Shown: piece by piece, positions 1-10,203 of the stretch
Layout of the letters: every line of letters starts with the position of its first letter
Numbering within the stretch: the stretch's first letter is position 1
NCBI GenBank assembly: GCA_021432635.1
Contig: MU270018.1
Coordinates: forward strand, 937,579-1,001,578
Direction: 5' to 3'
DNA length: 64,000 bases
Origin: Thozetella sp. PMI_491
Lineage: Eukaryota; Ascomycota; Sordariomycetes; Chaetosphaeriales; Chaetosphaeriaceae
The notes under the pieces: generated by a model
The model's input: only the letters and a program-made list of their open reading frames with translations
Database searches by the model: none
Told to the model about the DNA's origin: nothing
Position numbers and translations under genes: made by a program

Positions 1-592
1 TCATCCATCCGTACGGCTCAACCGCCATACCCACCCACTCCGTCCAGTCGCCGCCCGCGATTGTCGCTTGTTGCCTCAATCGCGTCTTTTTGGTTTCGGT
101 GCTGCCCGCCACGCCTCGTCTCTTTCCTTCCCTTTTGCCTGCCGCTTCCCCTCTCGTTCGTCTCCTTCCCTTCCCCTTTGTGGCTCAGACCGGCCGTCAG
201 GGCTACAACCACATCCAATAACGGCATCATCTCACCCATCACGCACACATCGCACCCCAGTCACGGGTCTCATTTGACCAAACGTGCCTTTGGCCCTCGT
301 CGCAAAATTTCCCTGTCTCTGTACCACCGCCGGCTTGCCACCTCTCAGGTCCACCGGTTTCTGACCCCCCCCGCATCATTGGGGCGCCCAGGATCAGACG
401 TCGGCGTCTACGGCCCAGACATAGCCTAGCCGGAGGGGAGAGCCAGCTTATCTCAAGGCGGCCGCCCTGCAACGTCAAACCCGCGTCTGCATTCAATCTG
501 CTCCAACCCATTCCCCAAGTGGCTTGCGCATCCCCCAACAAATCAGGCCTTTGCTACCTCATCTCACCCATCATCCTACCGCCCGCCCTGCC
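1..592. other. intergenic / promoter of the Ies2 gene
   Basis: This stretch is CT-rich on the plus strand with several short overlapping frames but no recognisable protein. It most likely holds the promoter and pyrimidine-rich leader of the downstream gene, plus the edge of whatever lies to the left. I see no RNA gene or repeat in it. Confidence 0.5.
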
Positions 593-2037
593 ATGGCTTC
601 ACGACCGCGTCGCTCGGCGGCCCAGCGGGCGACGGCCGCCATCACGGACATGGCCGACCGGGACAACGCCCCCGAGCGCAGCCTGTCTTCCCGGTCACGC
701 CGCTCAGACCGAGGAAATGCTTCACTCTCAATGGGCCCTCCGTCCTCGACGGCGAGCAGTCCTGCTGACTCTGGACAGCACATCCACCTCAATATCAAGA
801 TGCCGTCAAACAAGCTCCGCCAGGCCACCACCGGGAAGCGGAACGCTTCGTCCGGCAGCCGGGGGTCGTTTGTTGGAGGCGAGATCGTCACCGGCAAGCG
901 CAGCACGCGCGGTAGCAAGAAGAGCTACGTTGTTGACAGCGAGAGCGAGGAAGAGGAAGAGGAGGAGGAGGAGGAGGAGGAAAAGGATATGATCGTCGCC
1001 GGCGGAACCATGGTGCAAGATGATGACGAGGACGATGAAGATGCCGAGGGCGAGGAAGATGACGAGCTCGGCGAGGAAGATGCTGACGGGGAGGAAGTCG
1101 ACGAAGACGCGATGGACGTCGACGCTGAAGGAGACGAAGACCTCGAGGAAGACGCCGACGGCGATGTTGACATGGATGCCACCCCTGTGCCGCCCTCCAT
1201 CGTCGTCTCCAAGCCGTCTCGCGGTAAGGGCAGGAGCGCGCCCGCCGCCAGGACGCAGGGCAAATCCACGCCGGTCAAGCCTTCTGTGAAATTTGATGAC
1301 GATGACGATGATGAGGAGCTGAGCGAGCTAGATAGCGAGCCCGATGAAGTGGACGAGACGGTCGAGGTCGCCGGCGAAGTCGGAGAAGACGACGCAGAAG
1401 GCGAAGACGACGACGGTGTTGACGCCGAAGGAGAGGAGATTGAAGTTGTCGATGAAGACGCTGAAGGCGAGGACGACATCGACAGCGACGACGACGGCGG
1501 GAGTGAGACACCAGACTTGACTCGCATGACAGCGCGACAACGTGCCAAGCTCGGCGAGGCCAAGGAAGATTACATGAAGCTCCCAGACGGTAAGGAGTCC
1601 AACTAACGCAAGCTACCCTGCCACCAGCTAATCCTATGACCAGAGGTGCAAGTTAAGAAGCACTTTACTGAGGCGGAGCACGCGTTGAGACGCGCCGAGA
1701 TGGCTCGCCGAAGACGCAACCTCAGCGAGAAACGCAACGAAGAGGTCAAGGTATGCGACAGAAGTCATGAAAAATCACTGCCCTCATTAACCACTTCGTC
1801 TAGATGGAAACTATCAACAAGCTCCTCAAAAAGCAAGCGCCGAAGACCAACAAGCGGGCAGCCCAGGGCGATGAGACGCCGGACGCCGATGTCCAGAGGG
1901 CGAACCCACTGTTCGTCCGTTGGATCAGTGCCAAAGACGGTAACGTTGTAGCTGTTCCAGACGACATGCTCGTCGGGCCGGCTGGTAAGGTGTTTGGCGG
2001 TCTTGTTCCTGGCAAGATGGTAGAGGAGGTTTCGTAA
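593..2037 (+). CDS. IES2: INO80 chromatin-remodelling complex subunit Ies2 (PAPA-1-like)
   Basis: Nuclear subunit of the INO80 nucleosome remodeller; Ies2/INO80B homologues stimulate the Ino80 ATPase (family knowledge). Three exons are deduced: 593-1589, 1644-1750 and 1804-2037, giving 445 aa. The frame joins cleanly at both introns (GTAAGG..CAG and GTATGC..TAG). The N-terminal 330 residues are disordered, with long Glu/Asp runs around residues 115-160 and 220-320. The C-terminal part carries the PAPA-1 signature: TARQRAK, then a basic segment rich in Arg (EHALRRAEMARRRRNLSEKR), then KLLKKQAPK, and ends with the short FVRWISA..VPDDM block typical of this family. The ATG at 593 sits in a good context (GCCATGG); an upstream in-frame ATG at 524 adds 23 unconserved-looking residues. 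Confidence is high for the family and moderate for the start. Confidence 0.85.
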
Positions 2038-3387
2038 AACGTGTGGGCGGGGGCTTGAGGTCTGCCGAGGAGGCTGTTGGGACAGCTTGTACTTATATCG
2101 TTCGGCCGATTATTGCCTTCTTTCTTGTCAAAACGTCGGCGTCTTGAGAAAAACGGATTAATCGGCGCCAGTCGCATGGATAGCTCCTAAAAATAGAGAA
2201 TTCTCGTCCTTTCGTCCACTGGGCAAAACGAGTGCGAGATCCAGGTGTATACCAGTCTTACAAGGCGATTGACAGCGAGCCTCGTTGACGGTAAGCCGCG
2301 AACAGAGCTTCATGAGCATTGATTGTGCCTATAGAGGAATTCTCTTAGATAAACTGAGCTCCAGTGTACGTTTGTACATTAGTATCGTACTTGTGCACAT
2401 CTCTGGGCAAAGGTGGCCAGTCCAGTGCCTCGGGAGTCAGCTTCACATGCATGCATGGTCCGCATCCACTCTTCTATCCATCAACTCTAGGTAAAGACGG
2501 AAGATAATCATAGAATTACGTCTGTGTTGGCACGAAATATTCCGGCCTATTAATATGAGCTAGAATCTTCCAGTAATTTCTGTAGAACGCCGTTCAGAGC
2601 TGTGAGCTACCCATGTCCGCGATGAAAATACCATCTTGACCTATGCCACTAAGCTAGATTTACAAGGGCGGTATAAGGCCACCATGTTAGACCAGCCAAC
2701 TTCGAGGAGAGGCTTACTCCTCAATACCTCTTTAGCCAATTTCAATCAGTCTCAAAATGTGGGCAGTTTTTGGAAACGCGTGGTGTTCATGGACTACTAA
2801 GGTCGCCGGAATGTGTTGTCTGTTCAAGGACTCGAACCAAGCACTGCGCCCCTATGTGCGCGTAGCCTCGAGATTCTTGTACAATCCCTCACCAGAGGAA
2901 GTTTACTTCAATAAATTATTTTGCTATCAGTGCTTTTTCAAACGGATTCTGAGAACATCTTTCGTGGATGGGAAAGCGTCTTACCACCAATTGGAGATCG
3001 TGGACGTTGTCGACGGCAAAGCGTGGCTGTGTCTTCCACCTCACGCTATTGCCATCATAGTATAGAACACATCTAGCGATTATAGCCCAATATTAATTGG
3101 ATAAATCCCGATGCCCTCGCAGGGATTACAGGTTCTGGGATCAACATGCTGTTGAGAGGGTCTGGAAAAAGACATGAACACCAGTATTTGTAAGTCCCTC
3201 ACAAACTCACCCCGTGCTCTCCTCGGGTACCGATTTCGACTGAAATTTCCTATTTTCGTGTGTGTTTTAGTCGTTGGGAGATCCCTCGGTACTCGCTGAA
3301 CCCGCTCACAACTTCTAACTCTCACACATTTTACACCCTCTAGCCCCCCCGTCTCTTGAACCTTTCTCGAACTTCAACACTTCCTAC
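2038..3387. other. gene-poor stretch, AT-richer than its neighbours
   Basis: This holds the 3' end of the Ies2 transcript and then about 1 kb of AT-richer DNA. A 102-codon frame at 2757-3065 has no recognisable domain and is probably chance. A GGTTCGAGTCC-like box on the minus strand near 2828-2838 lacks a tRNA body. I see no supported gene. Confidence 0.4.
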
Positions 3388-3740
3388 ATGCCAGGTCGAC
3401 TTCAAACGAAGGCAATTCTGAGCCTGGTTTGACTTCAAGATCTTCAGAACCATCTCCCTTAGATTCGACTTACTCCCCTTCTCACTCCTGACATACCTTT
3501 ATGAGCCGGCCTTGACAACTCACCCCGGCGACCTGGTGAGAGAATTCGTCTCTCACTTGACTGCAGCACCACCTGCTCACTACGAATTTTAACTACAACT
3601 CTCCTCCTTTACTTACCACATGAATTGACTTCCAATTCGACTTCTATGATCAGCACCTCAAGTTCCCTGCGTGCTATTAGCACGTACCCTTGGACTCACC
3701 TTCATTTACCTCCTCTTGAACCCCAATCTTAATTTCGACG
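3388..3740 (+). promoter_or_regulatory. G-poor leader with four upstream ORFs
   Basis: From about 3330 to the ATG at 3741 the plus strand is rich in A, C and T and poor in G, as in long unstructured fungal 5' leaders. It contains four complete upstream ORFs: 3388-3432 (14 aa), 3501-3515 (4 aa), 3620-3628 (Met-Asn-stop) and 3646-3732 (28 aa, ending 8 nt before the main ATG). If the whole leader is transcribed and unspliced, translation of the main frame would depend on leaky scanning or reinitiation. Transcript boundaries are not known from sequence alone. Confidence 0.5.
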
Positions 3741-6700
3741 ATGTCGAACTTCTTCAATTACTTCGACAATGACGGTGGACAACCTGATTTAAGCAACTGT
3801 AACCAAGAGGGCGCCTGGTCTTATCAAAGTGACCACCTTGACGACTCGAATATTCTTGACAACAGAAATCTGCTTAGCAGCAATATGACCAATGAGTTCG
3901 AGAGCATGTACGCCGGCAAGGCTGAAGAGTTTCACTTTCCTGCTGTTTCCTCCAGCACCAACATCGATATGAAGTCTGTCGGCATTGTTGCGTCTTCTGA
4001 CCTCGGCTATCATAAGTCTCCCACCGCTCACAACGCAGGGGAATCAACTTTTGCCGCCCCGTCACCGGACCCAATTGTGTTTTCAGATTTCATCTATGAA
4101 GACATCCCGGCCATTCACCAGGATGAGAACGCCAAGGTCCTGGCTCCTGCTACTTTGCTTCCAAATCCCGTGGCTTCTGATGATCCATCTTTGCCCATCA
4201 TCGATGTCGACGCTAGAAAGAACATGGACTCCAACTTCGAGATGAGCACCACCATAGGTGACTATAGCGATGGCCTCACCGATTTCAACTTCTATTCCCT
4301 CTTCGGAGATGAGTACAACGATGAGAAACACCAAAGCAAGGGCAATCTGTTGGACGAAACTCTCAAGCAGGCAGCACACGATGAGAAGACTGACGAACGT
4401 AGCCCTGAGATTGACGAGACCTTGGTGACCACCAATACCAATACCGAAGCCAGCCCTTGCAAAGCAGCCGATGAGGGTGCAGTTCACAAAAATTCAGTCA
4501 GCGTTGATGACGACATTGAAAACCTCTTCAACGAGGCCGAAGAGGCGGAGCAACAGTCGATCCACCCTGGTCCTAGCATGGACAGCACATTCGGGGAGCC
4601 CAGCAACAACGGACATCATATCGACATTGACCATGAGATTGATAAAATCTTTGGAGATGCTTGTGACCCTCTCGAAGAAGATCTCTTCAAGCTCTTCGAA
4701 GCGGCCGGAGCTGAAAGCCCAGCCCAAGCCGTCCAAAACATTCCAGCTGTCGTCTCAGAGGCCAGCGGCAAACCTGCAATTCCTGAAAACAAAACCGAGC
4801 CCACTTGTGTAGCCCCCAAGACTAGATCCGGCCTCACTCTTCCGGAAATACCAACCCAGAAGCCCGTCTCTGACGCCCATCGGCCCGCTCTCCAGGATAG
4901 TGACTACGCCAACCTCAACCTCGAGACTGAGCTGGGCCTCCATGACCTGGAAGCGAAGAGCAAGAAGGAAATCAACAACATCCTCTCTCGCCTCGATGAT
5001 GACTACATGCCGCCCGCCAAGCGGAATCTCAACCGTGCTCGTGGAGATGCTTACATGATGCGTTGCGCCATCCCTGATACGACTCCGGAGCTTGACCAGA
5101 TCAAGGCAGTGAAGGCCAAGCTCGAAGCCGAGTTGGATGAGCGTAGCAAGAAGACCGTGAGCCGCCGCGAGCAGCTTGCCTTTGAGATGTCGGTCAAGAC
5201 GGCCAACGAGGCCCTCCAGACCGCACTCCCCGGACGACCGCATACCATCGGCATGTCTAAGACTGAGCCTTCCAAGAAGCTGATCAAGACATCGGCCAAC
5301 ACTGTCACTCTGCCCACTCCAACAACTCTTACCATGCCTAGCATTCCGGCTGCAATGACCACGCTTCATGGCCCGGCTCAGAGCGATGACGATGTCATCT
5401 TTGTCCACTCCAACCCTATTGCCGCACCAGGGCCTTGGAGTTCTATACAGGCCCAGCCGCAGTTCGTCCCTGCTTCCACGACGCCTATCGGCAACCACTT
5501 TGCGGCCCAGCTCACGCAACAGATGGCGGGTCTGGAGGCTCTGCTCGCTCAGGCCCAGGGAATCACCCACCCGTCCTTGATGGAATATGCACAGTTACTT
5601 CTGCACCAGGGACAGGCGGCAGCTGCAACCGCCCCCCAGCTGAATTCGGTCAACACAAACGGCTTTGCAACTGGAGCAACCACGTCGATCCAGCAAACCC
5701 CGGCTCAGCCTATTCAGAGCACCACTGCTACTGTGGCTCCGAAAGGAGGAGAGAAATCGAAAAGCCGGCCCCGGAAGAAGAAGCAGGATTCGGTTTCGAT
5801 ACTTGACATCCAGGCAAGCGAGGCTGGTCGGAATGCCATTGCCCAGGCAGCCTAGAAGGCCCCTAGCATCCCAGCACCGGCCCAGACCCCGAAATCTAAG
5901 AAGAAGTCCAGCAAGAAGGCAGCTGGAAAGGCGCCCGCTGCTCCTACACCAGTTCCTGTCGCCCCGTCGATCAACGATAGCCCTAATGTTGCTGCTTCCC
6001 AGGCAGCCCCCCAGATCTTCCTCCAGTTCCCAGACGGGGTAACCACCGACAAGGGTATCCGGTTTGGCATCCAAGGCGTCATCGGAGCACTGGAGCGCGA
6101 GGCCAACACCAAGAAGACCATGGTTGGTATGAAGCTCGCTATCGACGACCCTGACTTTGGAGACGCAGAGTGGAAGCGCCTCGCAGTAATCGTGCAATCA
6201 GCTACCCGGAAGGCCAGATCTCGGCTCAAGCCTGAGGCGACCATTGACGAAGCCATCACAGAGGGCGCCAAGACGATCCTGGCCATCCTAATGCACGAGA
6301 CCCTGAATGGCACGCTGGTGGGCCGGCCGCTCAAGGCGGGCAAGACGAAGCTGGATGACAAGCTGATGCGCAAGTTCCAGATCGTCCGCGATGAGGGCGT
6401 GATCAGCGCTCGTGAAAACCTTGGTGGAACAGTCGTCTGGACTGGAGGCGATTCACCTGCCCAACCGCTGCCGAAAGCCCGGTCCGTGACTTTACACAGC
6501 GACTCGCTGTCGTCAACGCAGGCCTCGGGCGTCCTGTCCCGGTTCGACAGAATCCCGACCCCTCCTACGGGCCTCCAGGACTCTACCCGCGATGTGATAA
6601 CCAAACGCAAGGTCAGCGGCGACCAAGCACAGGAGCCTGTTCCTGCCAGCTCGGAGGCAATCCAAGGCCCTCCGCCAAAGAAGATGAAGCTCTCACAGGA

Positions 6701-7172
6701 AGACACGGTTGCTCTCCAGGCTGCTCAACCCCTTCACTCGACCTCTGGTACTATAATCCTCGTCAACGCTGACCAGTACGTGCCCCTCCCGGCCCCGGCC
6801 GAAAGCGCCCAAGAGCCCGCCGCACCTGTTCTCATCCCTGGTTTCGGCAAGGGTGCCGGCCCCTGCGTCCCCAAGTGGTGCTGGAAGGGCTGTTATTACA
6901 TGATCGTGGACAAGGCAGACGGCGGCGAGCACGAGCTCTACCTCGCCGACAATTGCACCGAGGCGATGCAGGCCGAGCTCACGGTTTGGCTCGACGGCTT
7001 CGCGCGCGCGCAGATGGCGGTCCCCGAGCCAATCTACTATCGCCCGGCCCAGCAGGAGTGCCGCAACCCCGAGGCACCACATGTCCTCCTCCCCCCCGGC
7101 CACCCCGACATTGGTGTGAACCCCAAAACCCACCTGGTGGCCCTGCCAGGCGCAGTATACACCGCGGAGTAG
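3741..7172 (+). CDS. large disordered protein of unknown function, frame split by one in-frame UAG
   Basis: I do not recognise this protein. A first frame of 704 codons (3741-5855) ends at UAG (5853-5855). The same frame then stays open to a stop at 7172, so the whole locus reads as 1143 sense codons plus the internal UAG. Composition runs smoothly across the UAG: a Lys/Ser/Pro/Ala-rich segment lies on both sides. The N-terminal third is acidic with Phe/Leu/Asp clusters resembling a transcription activation region. Residues around 410-495 are charged and may be helical. The middle is Gln/Ala/Thr/Pro-rich, with KSRPRKKK as a candidate nuclear signal. The part after the UAG has a more folded-looking block (QFPDGV..IRFGIQGV..GALERE, then ATRKARSRLK) and a Trp/Cys/Tyr-rich C-terminus near 6870-7150. 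Readings are a recent nonsense change (CAG to TAG is one C-to-T), a tiny in-frame intron, readthrough, or a base error. Four uORFs precede it. Confidence 0.6.
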
Positions 7173-8726
7173 CTAAACCGTCAGCACGAGCAGCCCGGTG
7201 ATACCGCCTCCGACGCGACCATGGCCGTGGGCGGTGTTCCCGCGTCAGTTCCCGAGTTCTACGACCCAGTCTTGGAACTCATTGACCCTAGCCTGAGAGG
7301 CTAGATCGAACCGAGAAGATGCAGACTTGGTGCCGGGACGTTGTGAGTCTCTCCTGGGAAGAGTTATGGTGGCATGAAGCGGTGTCGAGAGAGACGAGCT
7401 TAGATAAAGTAGCAAAGTAGATGGCAACCACTAGCTGAGTCCATAATACAATCGCTTTCTATAAAACCTCATCCTCGGTATACTGTACATGTGAGCGACT
7501 ATGGCTGCCTATTGTGAAGAAGTCTGGTATATTGTAAATAAACACCTCGGCCCGCTCTTGTTCTCCCCATCTACAGTCGGACAATGCTTCTAAGAGAGAC
7601 AACAGGGCGGAGAGAAGTGTTAATAATACATTTCATGGAAGCGACTGCTTATTACTATGAGAATAAAGCCATACGAGGTGACTAGCCAGCAGCCTAGTCC
7701 TTGGAGGGACCTCGACCCGACCTTCCGGCCAAGCATCAATGATGTCTTATTGTAGAGTGAAACAAGACGAGATTGTCCCACATAATTATTCGGCAACTCC
7801 TAACCAGCGTTCGCGATTGGTTCTCGCGCCGCCGATCTGTCTCACCGGAAGGTCATGCTGGTGTAGCAGGTCGGGAGGATTGACTCCCCCTTTCGCGATC
7901 CAGCCACTCGAATTGCAGGCTCGATCAGAGGCAAATGTCCAGTTCGGTTCTCTTACTGGAGGTATTCAATACACTAGCTAACCCGTCAATTTACGTTCAA
8001 GATGGGAGCAACGTTCCCTGCCCAGTACTACCACCGAAGGAGACTTTCCACACTCGACCAATGGTGCGAGAGTCACCTCGAGAACGCCTCCAAGGATCAT
8101 CGACCAAGGACAAATCCGAGTGTGGTGGAGGATCAGCCTTACCGTCATGGACTGTGGCGGCTCGCCCGCTACAGACTCCCTAGACCAACTCTAACTCGCC
8201 CGGGGACTACTGTCCCACCACATGCTATTCGACCCTAGTCAACAAATTAGTATGCTGGGTGTGGATGTATCGTACAGACACCATCTAGGGAGGCAAGAGG
8301 CCCAATGGCGCACAGGCGCCACCTGAGTATGTGGAACAGTTTGAATCAGCCCTACGGTTCCATAAAACCGCACGCTTCCCAGGTTTCTGGTGCCCGGTAA
8401 AGATGAGATCCTTCTTCGCACTAGGTACCAGGCGCGCCTGATCTGAGGTCGTGGTGTTAACTCTTAAAGCTGATCGATCGAGCTTCACATATGATCTTCA
8501 GGACTATCCCATATAGTGCTGATTTAGTGATGCTCGTGTCCTTGTCGTGTTTCCTCCTCCGCACCCTTCTCTTGCTCGTTCTTTGCTCTCGTTTGTCTCG
8601 AGGCGGAGTAGTTGACGATGGCCGGGGTGAACACCATGGTATGGCACTGGCATTGCGGAACTGTCGGATCTGTCGCTATACTGATGCTGACTCTCAAGAC
8701 GCCTATAGAGAGATGACGAGAGGTAC
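7173..8726. other. intergenic, no gene seen
   Basis: This contains the 3' flank of the preceding gene and the promoter of the lectin-like gene. Short frames around 7739-8238 show no domain. A perfect 12-bp palindrome, CAGGCGCGCCTG, lies at 8429-8440. Nothing else is supported. Confidence 0.4.
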
Positions 8727-10203
8727 ATGATACCTGTGGAGCACAGCCCGGACGGCCCTCCCGCCTCGCAAAACATCGCAATAGCGGCGACTACCCTGCC
8801 AGAAGTGGCACCGACCCAACACAACAACAACCTCTTTGTGTCTCACCAGGAAAAGTATGCCCTCCCCGAGCAGTCTCTGGAGCCGGTCGTCCCCCAACGC
8901 ACGGGTATGGAGAGCATCGTGAGCCCCTCGACGGGTTCTTCAACCAGCCCGGGGATCGAAAAAGCCATGATGGCGGGACAGACGGTCGGCAGCGGTTCTA
9001 GGATATGCGGGTTGAGGAGACAAATGTTCTGGGTAGTGCTCGCGGCCACGACACTCGTGGTTATAGGCGCAGTGGTGGGGGGCGTGGTCGGCGGTCTCAA
9101 GGCGAAGTCCAGCAATGCGACGTCAACGTCCCCGGGAGATGCCACGCAGCCTTCGCCCACACAGAGTGCAGGTCCTCTCGTTGCTAGTCAGAGGGCGGTC
9201 GCTGCGTCGACAACCTCTGGTAACTCCAGCTCAACGTTCCAGGTCTTCTACCAGGACCTCTCCACCACCAACATCTTGTATCGTCTGATGTGGAGCGACA
9301 AGGCGAACCTAGAGCAGTCGGCATCACTCAAGTTGGCACCGAACCGGGGGACGCCGCTAGCTGTGACGGCGCACAACACGTCGGACAGCGGGGATGTGGC
9401 TGTCGACCTTTTCTATCTCTCGACTGACGAAAATCTCAATATAACGATCGTGCGAGCGACACTACAGTGTGCCAGTGGCGCCGTAGGATGCAATACGACT
9501 TATAACGAAGTTATCAGCGGCAGCTTCGGCAAAACGATCAGCACCTCGTCGAGGCTCGCCGCGCTGCTCATGACCGGCTCGACTGATCAGCTCCGCGTCT
9601 ATGTACAAGCCGCTGGTGGCTTCATCTGGGTGCTGTCATGGCAGAACGCGACCTCAGGATGGGTTCACACTATGATCAGCGACCAAGCGCAGGTGGGCAC
9701 CAGCATTGGGGCGACGAATCGCTACCTAAAGGATAACTTGCTATTGGTCTATACGTATCAAAGCACGGGGCTCCTACGGACTGTAGATTACAACGACACC
9801 CTTGGAGGAGACCAAGCAGGTGCGTCATGAGGCACCTTGTACCGCCAAGGACTTTTTTGCCAGACCAGTTGCGCTAACGGTGCTCACAGTCGGGAATGTC
9901 GCTTCATCCGGGGGGCCGGGATGGGGTTCTACGGCGCGGTTCGCGGTGTGCTTCGAGAAGACCCCCAACCAGTATCACATATACTACGTCGCCCCGTCGA
10001 CGAGCAACATCTGGAGTTACTGGAGGCCCGGATACGGGGCGCCATGGCAGCAGGAATCCGAAGATAGCTGGGGGAAGCCGGACGGCGATGTTGCCGCGGT
10101 GGGCTGGATCGACCAGGTGCGTCTGCTGTATTTCCAGAATGGCAGGCTGGCCATGAACTCCAAGGGTTCAGGGGGTTGGGGCCACCTAATCTACTATCTT
10201 TGA
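8727..10203 (+). CDS. membrane-anchored fucose-lectin-like (beta-propeller) protein
   Basis: Two exons, 8727-9819 and 9890-10203, joined by a 70-bp intron (GTGCGT donor, GCTAAC branch, CACAG acceptor), give 468 aa. The architecture is a cytosolic Pro/Ser-rich N-terminus (1-95), one clear membrane segment (about 100-124, FWVVLAATTLVVIGAVVGG), a Ser/Thr/Pro stalk (125-165), and a C-terminal domain of about 300 residues. That domain has repeated aromatic/Gly blades (VFYQD..ILYRLMWS, DLFYLS, VYVQAAGGFIWVLSW, YHIYYVA..IWSYWRPG, VRLLYFQNG). The spacing suits the fungal fucose-specific lectin (AAL-like) propeller seen in many filamentous ascomycetes. I infer a type II plasma-membrane or secretory-pathway protein with the propeller outside; several Asn-X-Ser/Thr sites support exposure to the lumen. 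The ligand is not shown by sequence. Another propeller family is possible. Confidence 0.6.

Noticed and set aside
925-1563. 212-codon Ser-rich frame antisense to Ies2
   Set aside because: It mirrors the Glu/Asp-rich coding repeats of Ies2.
2828-2838. tRNA B-box-like GGTTCGAGTCC on the minus strand
   Set aside because: The flanking bases do not form a T-stem, and no A-box or acceptor stem is present at the right distance.
2100-3100. AT-richer stretch as a decayed, RIP-mutated transposon
   Set aside because: The bias is mild, and no terminal repeats, transposase-like residues or repeated copies are visible within the window.
4755-5570. 271-codon minus frame within the UAG-split gene
   Set aside because: It is antisense to a frame with clear coding composition and shows no domain.
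5814-5855. GC-AG intron removing the UAG
   Set aside because: At 42 nt it is shorter than every intron seen here and has no branch-site match; kept only as an alternative in the finding.
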